Shown in pieces: positions 7,707 to 17,305 of a DNA stretch of 64,000 bases. Under the pieces are notes generated by a model. It did not search any database and had not been told where the DNA came from. It saw only the letters and a list, made by a program, of their open reading frames with translations. Location: NCBI RefSeq assembly GCF_000686725.1, contig NZ_JMLK01000006.1:186001-250000 (forward strand), in the 5' to 3' direction. Made by a program: the position numbers and the translations under genes. Position 1 is the stretch's first letter. Each line of letters begins with the position of its first letter. This stretch comes from Clostridium akagii DSM 12554 (GTDB lineage Bacteria; Bacillota; Clostridia; Clostridiales; Clostridiaceae).

Positions 7707-9293
7707 ATGAATAAGCTCTTAGAGGGTGTAAAGAATTTAAAGGATAAATGGTTTGGACTAAGTAGAACAAAACAAATTGTTATAGCGATATTAGCAGTAG
7801 CAATTATAGCGGCTGCAGCAGTAGCTACAACATCTATAACAAGCACGAAATATGGGGTATTATTTTCAAAAATGGACTCAACTGATGCAACAACTGTGAT
7901 AGCTAAATTAAAAACCGATAAAATTGCATATAAGGTAGATTCCACTACCAATACGATTTCGGTACCTGAAGCTAATGTAGATGATCTTAGGCTTCAATAC
8001 GCTACATTAGTAAAAGGGGGTAGCACGGGCTTTGAACTTTTTGATAACAGCAGTAGTCAATTTGGAATGACGGATCAACAGTTTAATGTTCAATATCAAA
8101 GGGCACTAGAAGGTGAGATTGAGAGAACAATAAAAAGTTTCCCACAGGTAGCTGATGCCAGAGTTCAACTAGTAATGCCAGATGATTCTGTTTTTGTGAA
8201 GGATGCATCTCCTGCTACTGCGTCTGTGTTTTTAAAATTGAATTCAGGTGAAAGTTTATCTACTAGTCAAGTTAAAGCAATTGTTGCATTGATATCTGGT
8301 GCAGTAAAAAATTTACCTGCAGCAAATATTCAAGTCGTAGATGATAATATGAAACTTCTAAGCGCTGGACTTAATTCTACTACTGGGGACAATACAGATG
8401 TTTCTGCAACCACAGCAGCTAGGAGTGCAGTGGAAGAAAAAGAAGAAACAGAGCTTCAAGAAAAGGTATTAAATCAATTAGAACCAATATATGGCACAAA
8501 TAATGTTAAGGTTCAAATACATGCAGATATGAATTTTAATGCGGTTCAGCAAGATGCAACAGTAGAAAAGGATCCAGTAGTTATAAGTGAACATGAGACA
8601 AATACTGTAACTCCAGGTGGAAACACTGTAGCAAGTGGAAGTCCAGTAAATAATAACAATTCGTCAAATCAAATAGTTAATTCAAATACAACAAGTGGAG
8701 CTACAACAAGTACAGATGTAACTAAAAATTATGATACTTCAAAATCAGAAACTAAAACTGTAACAGCACCAGGTGATATAAACAGGCTAACTGTGTCAGT
8801 AGTTTTAGATGGAAGAGTGAGTAATACAACACAAACTTCAATTAATAATATTGTTAGCCAAGCAGTTGGAGTAAATCCACAAAGGGGCGATACGGTAAGC
8901 ATAGAGGGTTTAGCGTTTGATACAAGCTTGCAAAATGCTGCACAGAAAGCGCAAACTGCAATGAATACAGCTCAACAACAACAGCAAAAAAATATTTTCA
9001 TTAGAAATATTATAATTGGTGCGGTAATTGGAGTTATAGCTATTATAGGATTTATTATTTTCTTAGCAAGGAGAAGGAAAAACAAAGAAGAAATGGATGA
9101 AGATGAAGAAGGATTTGATGAACTAATTGGGGATGATGTTGATAAAACTACGCAGATAAAATATCCACCTATCCAATTTGAGCAGAATAGTGAAAAATCA
9201 CACATGGAAAAAGAAATAAGAACTTATGCTACTAGTAAACCGGAACAGGTAGCTGATGTAGTTAAATCATGGATTTCAGAGGATGAGAGGTGA
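7707..9293 (+). CDS. fliF: Flagellar M-ring protein FliF
   Basis: A 528-residue MS-ring protein. A first membrane helix lies near residues 22-44, followed by ring-building motifs (FDNSSSQFGMTDQQFNVQYQ, then RVQLVMPDDSVF). A long Asn/Ser/Thr linker lies in the periplasmic part, a second membrane helix (NIIIGAVIGVIAIIGFIIFL) near 430-450, and an acidic cytoplasmic tail binds FliG. AGGGAG supports ATG 7707. The tail is followed directly by fliG, whose ribosome binding site overlaps the fliF stop. Confidence 0.96.
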   Translation: MNKLLEGVKNLKDKWFGLSRTKQIVIAILAVAIIAAAAVATTSITSTKYGVLFSKMDSTDATTVIAKLKTDKIAYKVDSTTNTISVPEANVDDLRLQYATLVKGGSTGFELFDNSSSQFGMTDQQFNVQYQRALEGEIERTIKSFPQVADARVQLVMPDDSVFVKDASPATASVFLKLNSGESLSTSQVKAIVALISGAVKNLPAANIQVVDDNMKLLSAGLNSTTGDNTDVSATTAARSAVEEKEETELQEKVLNQLEPIYGTNNVKVQIHADMNFNAVQQDATVEKDPVVISEHETNTVTPGGNTVASGSPVNNNNSSNQIVNSNTTSGATTSTDVTKNYDTSKSETKTVTAPGDINRLTVSVVLDGRVSNTTQTSINNIVSQAVGVNPQRGDTVSIEGLAFDTSLQNAAQKAQTAMNTAQQQQQKNIFIRNIIIGAVIGVIAIIGFIIFLARRRKNKEEMDEDEEGFDELIGDDVDKTTQIKYPPIQFEQNSEKSHMEKEIRTYATSKPEQVADVVKSWISEDER

Positions 9294-9300
9294 TAGCGCA

Positions 9301-10314
9301 ATGGCTAAAGACGGAAAGTTAACTGGAGTTCAAAAAGCTGCTATACTGTTCATTACTTTGGGACCAGAGGCATCAGCAGGAATTATAAAAAAACTTCCAG
9401 AAAGAGAAATACAGAAGATAACTTATGAGATAGCTAATATTACTTCTGTAAAACCTGAGCAAAAAGCAGAAATTTTCAAAGAATTTATTGAAATGAACAA
9501 AGCAAAGGAATATTTAAGTGAAGGTGGACTTGATTATGCAAGAGATTTGCTTGGAAAAGCACTTGGGACTCAAAGAGCAAAAGAAATCTTGGATAAAGTG
9601 GCAGAAGCAACTGAGCAGTATAGACCATTTGCTATCGCAAGAAAGGCTGATGCACATCAACTTTTAAATGTAATAGGAAATGAACACCCACAAACAATAG
9701 CACTAATACTATGTTACCTACAAGCAGATAGAGCTGGACAAATTATGTCGGCTTTACCTGAGGAGCTACAAGGGGAAGTTGCATATAGAATTGCTACAAT
9801 GAGTAATACTTCACCTATGGTAATTAAAGAAATTGAAAAAGTTTTAAATAGCAAATTATCATCTGTAGTAAGAGCTGATGTAACTGTACTTGGTGGTGTG
9901 GAACGAATAGTTGATATATTAAATCAAGTTGACAGAACAACTGAGAAAAATATCACTGAGGGTCTTGAAAAAGAAGATCCAGAATTGGCTGAGAAAGTTA
10001 AAGAATCAATGTTTGTATTTGAGGATATTATTACATTGGATGATGTTGCCATTCAAAGGGTTCTTAGAGAAGTTGAAAGCAAAGAATTGGCATTGGCTCT
10101 TAAGGGTTGCTCTGATGAAGTTGGTGATGCAGTTTATAGAAATCAATCAAAGAGAGCTGCTGCTTCATTAAAAGAGGATATAGAATTCCTTGGACCTGTA
10201 AGACTTATGGATGTTGAAAAAGCACAACAAAAAATTGTTGGCGTAATCAGAAGGTTGGATGAGTCCGGTGAAATAGTACTTTCAAGAGGTGGAGAAGATG
10301 CTATTGTCCTCTAA
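9301..10314 (+). CDS. fliG: Flagellar motor switch protein FliG
   Basis: A 337-residue C-ring protein that transmits stator torque. It has the full three-part layout: N-terminal FliF-binding domain (KAAILFITLGPEASAGIIKKL), middle domain with the EHPQTIALILCYL motif, and C-terminal charged torque helix (ESKELALALKGCSDEVGDAV). AGAGGTGAT six bases before ATG 9301 excludes the in-frame ATG at 9283. FliM and FliN, its C-ring partners, are not encoded in this window. Confidence 0.97.
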   Translation: MAKDGKLTGVQKAAILFITLGPEASAGIIKKLPEREIQKITYEIANITSVKPEQKAEIFKEFIEMNKAKEYLSEGGLDYARDLLGKALGTQRAKEILDKVAEATEQYRPFAIARKADAHQLLNVIGNEHPQTIALILCYLQADRAGQIMSALPEELQGEVAYRIATMSNTSPMVIKEIEKVLNSKLSSVVRADVTVLGGVERIVDILNQVDRTTEKNITEGLEKEDPELAEKVKESMFVFEDIITLDDVAIQRVLREVESKELALALKGCSDEVGDAVYRNQSKRAAASLKEDIEFLGPVRLMDVEKAQQKIVGVIRRLDESGEIVLSRGGEDAIVL

Positions 10315-11062
10315 AGTTATTAAGAATACAAAAATAATTCAATATGGTAATAAAGAAATAATTACCGATGGGAACATGGAGTTAAAAGAACAGTCGCTTT
10401 CTGATATAGAAGATATATTGAAGCAGAGCGGTGGTGAAATGTTTGAGGGCGTAGATAGAATTGCTAATACAATTATTGAAGACGCCAAAAGAGTAGCAGA
10501 AAATTTAAGAAGTAAATCAATAGAAGAGGCACAGGATATTGAAAAAAAAGCATATGAAAAAGGTTTTCAAGAAGGAACACAAGATGGATTTAATAAGGCA
10601 TATGAAGAGACTGTAGTTAAAGGCAAAATTGAAGTTGAGAATTATAAGTCTTTAGCTGAACTAAATGCTTCTAACTTATTAACTAGTGCAAAAGCGAAGT
10701 GTGAAAAATATATTATTGATCAAGAAGAAGCGATTAAAAAATTAGCATTTTCCATAGCTGGTCATATTTTAAATAAAAAAGTTAAAGATGAAGATGGAAT
10801 TAATGATATGATTTATTCTGCTGTTGAAAAATCAAAAAATAGTGAGCTAATAATTATTAAATGTAGCAAGCTACATTATAATTCAGTTACTGAAGCAGCG
10901 GCACTTTGGAAACAACAGCTTCCTGTATCTGGAGAAATAATTGTTATTGAAGACAATTGTTTTGATGATGATAAAGCAACTATTGAGAAAAATAACGGAA
11001 AAACTCAAGTTGGAATTGATATTGGTATGGATAAAATCAAAGAAGAACTTTTAAGAAAATGA
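10298..11062 (+). CDS. fliH: Flagellar assembly protein FliH
   Basis: A 254-residue cytoplasmic regulator of the export ATPase FliI. It shows a glutamate/alanine-rich N-terminal coiled coil with FliH-type GxxxG-like spacing (KAYEKGFQEGTQDGFNKAY), then a C-terminal FliH/V-ATPase-E type domain (KLAFSIAGHILNKKVKDE). The start inside the end of fliG gives a 17-base overlap, with AGAGGTGGAG just before ATG 10298, suggesting translational coupling. Confidence 0.88.
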   Translation: MLLSSKVIKNTKIIQYGNKEIITDGNMELKEQSLSDIEDILKQSGGEMFEGVDRIANTIIEDAKRVAENLRSKSIEEAQDIEKKAYEKGFQEGTQDGFNKAYEETVVKGKIEVENYKSLAELNASNLLTSAKAKCEKYIIDQEEAIKKLAFSIAGHILNKKVKDEDGINDMIYSAVEKSKNSELIIIKCSKLHYNSVTEAAALWKQQLPVSGEIIVIEDNCFDDDKATIEKNNGKTQVGIDIGMDKIKEELLRK

Positions 11063-11080
11063 TTTATAGGAGTTATTATT

Positions 11081-12388
11081 ATGATTTCATTAGATTTTGA
11101 AGCTTTAATTGAAACGGTTGAAGAATGCAATACATTGTACAATGAAGGTATAGTTAGTAAAATAATTGGACTCACAATAGAAGCGGAAGGAATAAGAGCT
11201 TTTGTTGGAGAAGTGTGCAAAATTTATAATGAGTCAAATAAGGTTATAGAATGCGAAGTCGTTGGTTTTAAAGAAAAAAATGTTATTCTAATGCCTCTAG
11301 GGGAGCTAGTAGGAATATCACCAGGGTGCAGTGTACTACCTACTGGAAAACAGCTTAGCGTTGCATGTTCAGAAAAATTGTTTGGCAAAGTCCTTGACGG
11401 TCTTGGAAAACCATTAGGGGAAGTTAAAGCTTTAGATGGAATTATGTATAATATGAATAGTAGTCCCCCGGATCCTTTAAAGAGGAGAAGGATTGACAGT
11501 ATTATGCCAACGGGAGTAAGAGCTATTGATGGTTTCTTGACTTGCGGTGAAGGACAAAGAATTGGTATTTTTGCAGGTAGTGGGGTAGGGAAAAGTACAA
11601 CTCTTGGCATGATAGCAAGAGAAGCTAAAGCTGATGTTAATGTAATAGCACTTATTGGAGAAAGAGGAAGAGAAGTTCGAGATTTTATTGAGAAAGATCT
11701 TGGCGAAGAAGGTATGAAAAAATCAATAGTGGTATGTGCTACTTCAGATAAACCAGCTTTAGTTAGAATTAAAGGTGCTTTTACTGCCACAGCTATAGCG
11801 GAATATTTTAGAGATCAAGGTAAAAAAGTTATTTTAATGATGGACTCAGTTACAAGATTTGCTATGGCACAAAGAGAAGTAGGTCTTGCCATAGGTGAGC
11901 CACCAGCAACTAAGGGCTATACTCCATCTGTTTTTGCAATGTTACCTAAACTCATGGAGAGGTCAGGTATGTCTGATAAAGGATCTATTACAGCGTTTTA
12001 TACAGTACTTGTGGATGGTGATGATTTTAATGAACCTATTGCAGATGCAGTGAGAGGTATTCTAGATGGACATATAGTTCTTTCTAGAGAGCTTGCTTCG
12101 AAAAACCATTATCCAGCCATTGATGTTTTGGCAAGTATAAGTAGACTTATGTCTGAAGTTGCTGATGGTGAACACAAAAAAGCTGCGGGCATTGCTAGAG
12201 AACTTTTAGCCACTTATAAAAATTCTGAAGATTTGATAAACCTAGGTGCCTATGCAAGAGGAAGTAATAAGAAGATTGACATTGCAATAAATTATCACGA
12301 AAATATTGTTAACTATTTAAAGCAGGGGATTGATGAAAAATCAGAGTTTCAAGAAAGTGTGAATGCTTTAGAAAAAATGTTTAATTGA
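11081..12388 (+). CDS. fliI: Flagellum-specific ATPase FliI
   Basis: A 435-residue F1-beta-like ATPase that drives or chaperones type III export of flagellar subunits. It has Walker A AGSGVGKS at residues 165-172, a GERGREVRDFI block, Walker B VILMMDSVTRFA, and GEPPATKGYTPSVF. The length is normal. AGGAG lies 9 bases before the ATG. Its partners FliH and FliJ flank it. Confidence 0.97.
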   Translation: MISLDFEALIETVEECNTLYNEGIVSKIIGLTIEAEGIRAFVGEVCKIYNESNKVIECEVVGFKEKNVILMPLGELVGISPGCSVLPTGKQLSVACSEKLFGKVLDGLGKPLGEVKALDGIMYNMNSSPPDPLKRRRIDSIMPTGVRAIDGFLTCGEGQRIGIFAGSGVGKSTTLGMIAREAKADVNVIALIGERGREVRDFIEKDLGEEGMKKSIVVCATSDKPALVRIKGAFTATAIAEYFRDQGKKVILMMDSVTRFAMAQREVGLAIGEPPATKGYTPSVFAMLPKLMERSGMSDKGSITAFYTVLVDGDDFNEPIADAVRGILDGHIVLSRELASKNHYPAIDVLASISRLMSEVADGEHKKAAGIARELLATYKNSEDLINLGAYARGSNKKIDIAINYHENIVNYLKQGIDEKSEFQESVNALEKMFN

Positions 12389-12408
12389 TATTTTGAAAGG
12401 GGTGATTT

Positions 12409-12849
12409 ATGAAAAAATTTGATTTTAAGCTTCAAAAACTTTTAGATATAAGATATAACAAAGAGGAAGAGAGTAAACTGAATTTTAGCAAGGCACAAGA
12501 TGATAAAACTAATGCAGAAGAAAATCTAGATAAACTAAATATGAATTATAGTAAATATAGTGAAACTAGAATGCATGGAAATGTTGTTCAGCAGAAAACA
12601 ACTCAATTTTATTTAAACTCTCTTGCTACGTGTATAGATGAGGCTATCTCAGAACTTGAAAAGAAAAAAATGATATTAGAAGAAAAAAGACAAGATTTAA
12701 AGCAAAAACAGGTCGATAGAAAAACTGTTGATATTCTTAAAGATAAACAAATGGATAAATATACAAAAGAGGTAAATGCTATAGAACAGAGGAATAATGA
12801 TGAATTTGCTCTATATGGGTACATAAGAAATACTGCTGAAAGGGGGTGA
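12409..12849 (+). CDS. fliJ: Flagellar export protein FliJ
   Basis: A 146-residue, highly charged, almost wholly helical coiled-coil protein with the typical start KFDFKLQKLLDIRYNKEEE. FliJ is the stalk-like general chaperone of the FliH-FliI complex. Position between fliI and fliK, size and heptad-like pattern support the assignment; the family is weakly conserved in sequence. Confidence 0.88.
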   Translation: MKKFDFKLQKLLDIRYNKEEESKLNFSKAQDDKTNAEENLDKLNMNYSKYSETRMHGNVVQQKTTQFYLNSLATCIDEAISELEKKKMILEEKRQDLKQKQVDRKTVDILKDKQMDKYTKEVNAIEQRNNDEFALYGYIRNTAERG

Positions 12850-12853
12850 GATA

Positions 12854-14434
12854 TTGAGTGAAATAAGTATAAATAATAACGTGAAGTTTCTTGACAGTGT
12901 AGGTACAGCCGGTAGTGTTTCTAAAAGTGTTAATAATAGTGATGCCTCAGTAGATAATAACACAAACTTTAAAAATGTTTTACAGTCTAAAACCCAAAAC
13001 AGTGAAAATACAAAAACTACTGGTAGTGCAAGTAAAAATGACGGTGCTTCTAATACAAACAAAGATGTAAATAAGAATCAAACAGTTGATACTACTAGCA
13101 AAACTGACGAAGAAAAACTACAGGACATAGAAAAAGAAATTAATGATATTACTGATGGAACTAAAAGTGTGAATAATAATGATTTGGCCGCATTAATTGC
13201 CAGTTTACAGCAAATTTTAAACTCTCTTTTAAAGAATACTAGTGCTACTCAAAGTAATCAAAATGCTAGTGGTAATTTAGATGTGAATCTAATATCAAAA
13301 TTAACTGATTTAAAAGATAATTTGGCTAAGTATGCTGAATTATTATCGTCAAGTAAAAATGTTAATGGAACACAGGAATTAACAGATTTGGTTTCAAAGT
13401 TAGATTTGGGGAAAACTGATCTAAGTAATAGTGCAGTTGCAACACAAACCAATATAACTGATAATAACGCAGATGTCAGTAGTACAACTGTAAATGATAA
13501 GGTTGCAGGTAATGATTCTTCTGATAGTAAAGTAACTGTAAATAATCCAAATGACAATAATATTTTTGACAAGATTAAAACTGAACTAACAGATTTGATG
13601 AAGGATATTAAGTCAAGCCAAAGTAATTCTAGTTCAATCGCAGTAAGTTCTAAATTAAAAAATATTGAACAAATATTAACTGTGACAAACAAAGCTATAG
13701 ATACTGTAAAGTTAACTGATACAAACAAGCTAACTGATGTAACTGAGTCAAATAATACTACAAAAGTGGATTTTAATACAACAGCAGGTTCAAGTTCATT
13801 AAGTCCGGACAGTAGTGAATCTGGAAGTGAGAACACTTATGGTAATAATACCTCTAACAAGGATAATGATTTTTTAAACAAGTTGATTGATAACAAACAG
13901 AGTAGTTCGGATCAGTATTCAAAAGTTACTGGTGTAATTAATCAAATCTTAAACAATAACAATATTTCAAGTAGTTCTGAGATAAAAAATCCAGTGCCTA
14001 CAGCTAGAAGTTCTAATTTTGCTGAAGACATAATAACCAATTTAAAGTACATGGATAATAATAATATAAAAGATTTGACAGTAACAATAGCACCAAAAGG
14101 GCTTGGTACAGTAATGATAAACATAACTACTGAAAATGGAGTTATGAAGGCTTCCATTACTGCTACAAACAAGGAGGCATATAACCTTCTAAACGCTAAT
14201 GTGGATCAAATAAATAGCAGCATAAATTCGCAAGAGATAAAAGTAAGCAATGTGAATATAAATATTTACAATGGTGATACAACATATTTTAAAGATGGTT
14301 CAAACTCTGGGGATGCTGCAAACCAGAAACAAGGAGATGGCAAGACAACTAATGGAGTAGGTGTCATTGAAGACCAAGATATAGATGAACTAAATAGCAT
14401 TTATGAAAATGATAATGTAAATGCTCTAGTATAG
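12854..14434 (+). CDS. fliK: Flagellar hook-length control protein FliK
   Basis: A 526-residue secreted molecular ruler. The first 380 residues are low complexity, rich in Asn, Ser, Thr, Lys and Asp, as expected for the ruler part. The C-terminal Flg_hook domain (about 390-475) has LTVTIAPKGLGTVMINI and later VSNVNINIYNG, and is thought to trigger the substrate switch on FlhB. The start is TTG at 12854 after GGGGGTGAG. The matching FlhB switch domain is encoded at the end of the fliR/flhB fusion. Confidence 0.85.
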   Translation: MSEISINNNVKFLDSVGTAGSVSKSVNNSDASVDNNTNFKNVLQSKTQNSENTKTTGSASKNDGASNTNKDVNKNQTVDTTSKTDEEKLQDIEKEINDITDGTKSVNNNDLAALIASLQQILNSLLKNTSATQSNQNASGNLDVNLISKLTDLKDNLAKYAELLSSSKNVNGTQELTDLVSKLDLGKTDLSNSAVATQTNITDNNADVSSTTVNDKVAGNDSSDSKVTVNNPNDNNIFDKIKTELTDLMKDIKSSQSNSSSIAVSSKLKNIEQILTVTNKAIDTVKLTDTNKLTDVTESNNTTKVDFNTTAGSSSLSPDSSESGSENTYGNNTSNKDNDFLNKLIDNKQSSSDQYSKVTGVINQILNNNNISSSSEIKNPVPTARSSNFAEDIITNLKYMDNNNIKDLTVTIAPKGLGTVMINITTENGVMKASITATNKEAYNLLNANVDQINSSINSQEIKVSNVNINIYNGDTTYFKDGSNSGDAANQKQGDGKTTNGVGVIEDQDIDELNSIYENDNVNALV

Positions 14435-14445
14435 GAGGAGATAAT

Positions 14446-14877
14446 ATGAGTACAACTCAAGGTGTAAATGCTAATGCCGCGGCAAGTACAACTCAGTCTA
14501 CAACAACTAAAAGTGATACTTTGGACAAAAATGCTTTTATGAAGATATTAATAGCAGAGCTTGCAAATCAAGATCCTACTGGACAAAACAATGATCCTAC
14601 ACAATATGTTAGTCAGCTAGCACAATATTCTTCATTGGAGCAGATGACTAATCTGAATGGAACTATGACTTTAAATGGAGCATCAAATCTTATTGGTGTA
14701 AAGGTGCAGTTGAGTGATACAGATGCCAATGGAAATAACATCCAGGGTGTTGTTCAGTCTGTATCTAAAAATGGGGATGCTGTGACATTAAACGTACTGG
14801 TAAATGGTACAACAGTGCAATCCTATAGTTATGGTGATGTTATTACTATAAATCCGACAACAGCAACAGGGGTATAA
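14446..14877 (+). CDS. flgD: Flagellar hook assembly (scaffold) protein FlgD
   Basis: A 143-residue hook cap protein. The diagnostic N-terminal block DKNAFMKILIAELANQDPTGQNNDPTQYVSQLAQYSSLEQM is intact (only fragments quoted in the family: FMKIL, LANQDP, QLAQYSSLEQM). The C-terminal part is short, so it lacks the larger Fn3/Tudor-like domains of enterobacterial FlgD, a common clostridial form. AGGAGGAG precedes the ATG. Confidence 0.94.
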   Translation: MSTTQGVNANAAASTTQSTTTKSDTLDKNAFMKILIAELANQDPTGQNNDPTQYVSQLAQYSSLEQMTNLNGTMTLNGASNLIGVKVQLSDTDANGNNIQGVVQSVSKNGDAVTLNVLVNGTTVQSYSYGDVITINPTTATGV

Positions 14878-14890
14878 GTGAGTAAGAATT

Positions 14891-15280
14891 ATGGGATATA
14901 GAGTAGTAAATGGGACGATTTTTCCTGTAGCACCTATTGGAAATATTAGCCATAAAATAGATCTAAAAGGCAAAAGTGAAAGTTCGAATTTTGATAACAT
15001 TTTAAGCACAGAAGTTAATAAGAATGATAGCTTTATTATTTCTTCTCATGCAGTTGACAGGTTAAAGAATAGAAATATAACCCTAAATAATGAGGATATG
15101 AAGGCAATAAACGAAGGTATTAATAAGGCAGGTTCAAAAGGCTGCACGGATTCAGTTATATTTTATAAAGATACTGCATATGTGACAAGCATAAAAAATA
15201 GAACTGTTATTACAGCAGTGGACAAAGAAAGTTGCAAACAAAACATATTTACTAATATTGATAGCGTGGTAATACTTTAG
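14891..15280 (+). CDS. Flagellar operon protein, TIGR02530-like
   Basis: A 129-residue protein found between flgD and flgE in many Firmicutes. The conserved core is HAVDRLKNRNITLNNEDM, then KGCTDSVIFYKDTAYVTSIKNRTVITAVD. No membrane helix or signal peptide is visible. Its function is not known to me; position suggests a role in hook assembly. ATG 14891 follows GTGAGTAAG with only a weak ribosome binding site. Confidence 0.82.
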   Translation: MGYRVVNGTIFPVAPIGNISHKIDLKGKSESSNFDNILSTEVNKNDSFIISSHAVDRLKNRNITLNNEDMKAINEGINKAGSKGCTDSVIFYKDTAYVTSIKNRTVITAVDKESCKQNIFTNIDSVVIL

Positions 15281-15377
15281 GCTGGACCTGATTTTAGGAA
15301 GCCAGGATTAACTGAAAGACGGAGGTTAATTGTAAAGTAAAATAAAAAATAAATTTAAAATAATTGGGGGAAAATAA

Positions 15378-16472
15378 ATGTTACAATCAATGTACTCTGG
15401 AATATCTGGAATGAAGGCAAGTAACCAGGAATTAAACGTAATAAGTAATAACATAGCAAACTCACAGACAACTGCATTCAAATCATCAGGTATAACTTTT
15501 GAAGATATGTATTATCAATCAGTTCAGGGAAGTAGTGCACCAACAACTTCTTCTGGTGGTACAAACTCCAGTGCTTTTGGAACTGGTGTAAAGGTTCAAG
15601 GAATCAACAAAGATATGTCTTACGGTGGTGCTGCGTCCACTAGTAATCCTTTGGATCTATCTATAAATGGTAGTTCAGGTTTTTTTATAGTAGCAAAGGG
15701 AGATATAGTCAAAGCATCAGCAACAGCTACAATTCCAGTAGATAATCCTACTACTGGTACTGCATCACACACTATTACATCTGAACCATCAAGTACACAA
15801 CTATTATATACACAAGATGGATCTTTTAGTAAAGATCCAGACGGTAGTATTACGCTAAATGGCTATAGGCTTATGGGATATGCTGTGTCAGGTACTGATA
15901 ATACAGGTACAACTACTACTGCCTCAAGCTTAGATCCTACTGCCACTACTACTAGTACTACGGGTACTGTTAGTAGCCGGGTGGATTTTGTTGATGGCCA
16001 AAAAACAGTAACTGCTAATGATGGGGCACTTATAACGCTTCAAATACCAGAAACAGTTCATGAAGTGGCAACTGCAACAACACCAGCAAAGGATGTTGCT
16101 GTATCATCTTGGTCAGTTGATTCAAATGGTGTTGTTACTGTAACTCTTGCAGATAACAAAGTTGCGGCTATAGGTCAAGTTGCTTTAGCTAAATTTACAA
16201 ATGATTCTGGACTTGATCAAGTTGGAAATAATATGTTCTCTGAGTCTTCAAACTCAGGAAAAGCTATTTTAGATTCAGGAGTAAACACATTAGGTGATAA
16301 TAATTCCGGATCATTTAGTACAATTAAGGGAAGTTCTTTAGAACAATCAAATGTGGATTTAGCAACAGAGTTTTCACATATGATAGAAGCAAGTAGAGCG
16401 TTTGAGGCCAATGGTAAGATAATTTCCACTGGTGATACAATACTTCAAACTATAATAAATCTTAAACAGTAG
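15378..16472 (+). CDS. flgE: Flagellar hook protein FlgE
   Basis: A 364-residue hook subunit. It starts with MLQSMYSGISGMKASNQELN and the rod/hook motif ISNNIANSQTTAFKS, and has NPLDLSINGSSGFFIV (the FlgE/F/G core), a Thr-rich central insert about residues 120-240, and the C-terminal helix NVDLATEFSHMIEASRAFEANGKII. GGGGG precedes the ATG. It is shorter than enterobacterial FlgE because of a smaller D2 region. About 100 bases without a gene separate it from the previous gene. Confidence 0.95.
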   Translation: MLQSMYSGISGMKASNQELNVISNNIANSQTTAFKSSGITFEDMYYQSVQGSSAPTTSSGGTNSSAFGTGVKVQGINKDMSYGGAASTSNPLDLSINGSSGFFIVAKGDIVKASATATIPVDNPTTGTASHTITSEPSSTQLLYTQDGSFSKDPDGSITLNGYRLMGYAVSGTDNTGTTTTASSLDPTATTTSTTGTVSSRVDFVDGQKTVTANDGALITLQIPETVHEVATATTPAKDVAVSSWSVDSNGVVTVTLADNKVAAIGQVALAKFTNDSGLDQVGNNMFSESSNSGKAILDSGVNTLGDNNSGSFSTIKGSSLEQSNVDLATEFSHMIEASRAFEANGKIISTGDTILQTIINLKQ

Positions 16473-16488
16473 TTAAGGTTTATTAAGT

Positions 16489-16530
16489 AAAGGTGTAGAT
16501 TGATTGTAAAAAATCAATGCTACACTTTCC
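16489..16530 (+). terminator. Hairpin between flgE and flbD (weak terminator or processing site)
   Basis: GTGTAGATTGATT pairs with AATCAATGCTACAC (one bulged G), followed by TTTCCTTG rather than a clean T-run. It could attenuate the operon or protect the flgE message end, giving more hook protein than downstream products. Confidence 0.5.
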
Positions 16531-16573
16531 TTGTAAAAGAGTAAATTCTATATTTTGAGAGGGGAATCTAGAA

Positions 16574-16765
16574 TTGATTAGACTAACTGGTTTAAACCAC
16601 AAAGAGGTGGTAATTAATGCTTCTATTATTGAAAAGATAGAAGAAGTTCCAGAAACAGTTATAACATTATTAAACGGAAATAAATATTTAGTAGAAGAAT
16701 CTATTGATGAAGTTATAGATAAAATTATAGAGTTTAAAAAGAGAATAAATAATGCTAAATATTGA
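16574..16765 (+). CDS. flbD: Flagellar protein FlbD
   Basis: A 63-residue protein beginning MIRLTGLNHKEVVINASIIEKIEE, with PETVITLLNGNKYLVEES: the FlbD (YlzI) family pattern, found after flgE in Firmicutes and spirochaetes. The start is TTG at 16574, preceded by GAGAGGGG. The function is unclear. In several clostridia motA and motB follow at this point; here fliL follows directly. Confidence 0.88.
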   Translation: MIRLTGLNHKEVVINASIIEKIEEVPETVITLLNGNKYLVEESIDEVIDKIIEFKKRINNAKY

Positions 16766-16799
16766 TATGAATTCTGTTTTTAGAGGGAGAGACTAACAA

Positions 16800-17282
16800 A
16801 TGAGTGAAAAGAAAAAAGAAAAAAAAGGTGGAATACCTAAGATAGTTATTATTCTAATTGCATTAATCGTTATACTTGGGGGAGCTTTTGGCGCATATAT
16901 GTTGTTTTTCAATAAAACTACAGGGACAAAAGCTACAAATAGCACAGTTTCAACAACAAAAATAGTTGAGGCAACACTTTCATTGAATGAAACAATTATA
17001 AACTTAGCAGATACTGATACACCAAAATACGTAAAAGTGATAGTGAGTTTTGGATATGATTCTACAAACTCCAAATTAACAGCTGAGGTTACAGACAAAA
17101 CTGCTGTGATGACACCTATTTTTAATGATGCTGTTGTAAAGATATTTAGAAGCAAAAAGTCTTCAGATTTAGCTGGGACAGGTAGTGATAAAGTAAAACA
17201 ACAGATTTTGGATACTGTTAATCCATATTTGCAAAAAGGGCAATTTACGAATGTATATTTTGATGAATTAGTTATTCAATAA
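16800..17282 (+). CDS. fliL: Flagellar basal body-associated protein FliL
   Basis: A 160-residue single-pass membrane protein. A lysine-rich N-terminus (SEKKKEKKGG) precedes one membrane helix near residues 13-37, and a periplasmic stomatin-like domain ends with the typical LDTVNPYLQKGQFTNVYFDELVIQ. FliL surrounds stator units and supports motor torque. GGGAGAG precedes the ATG. Confidence 0.92.
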   Translation: MSEKKKEKKGGIPKIVIILIALIVILGGAFGAYMLFFNKTTGTKATNSTVSTTKIVEATLSLNETIINLADTDTPKYVKVIVSFGYDSTNSKLTAEVTDKTAVMTPIFNDAVVKIFRSKKSSDLAGTGSDKVKQQILDTVNPYLQKGQFTNVYFDELVIQ

Positions 17283-17305
17283 AACATGTTGAGGGTGATA
17301 AATAG

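Noticed and set aside
11224-11790. Open frame of 188 codons on the minus strand
   Set aside because: It lies entirely inside fliI in an antisense frame, has no ribosome binding site and reads as low-complexity Pro/Ser/Leu sequence, a shadow of the real gene.
13258-13836. Open frame of 192 codons on the minus strand
   Set aside because: Mirror of the Asn/Ser/Thr-rich repeats of fliK; Leu/Ser/Val bias is a by-product of that composition.
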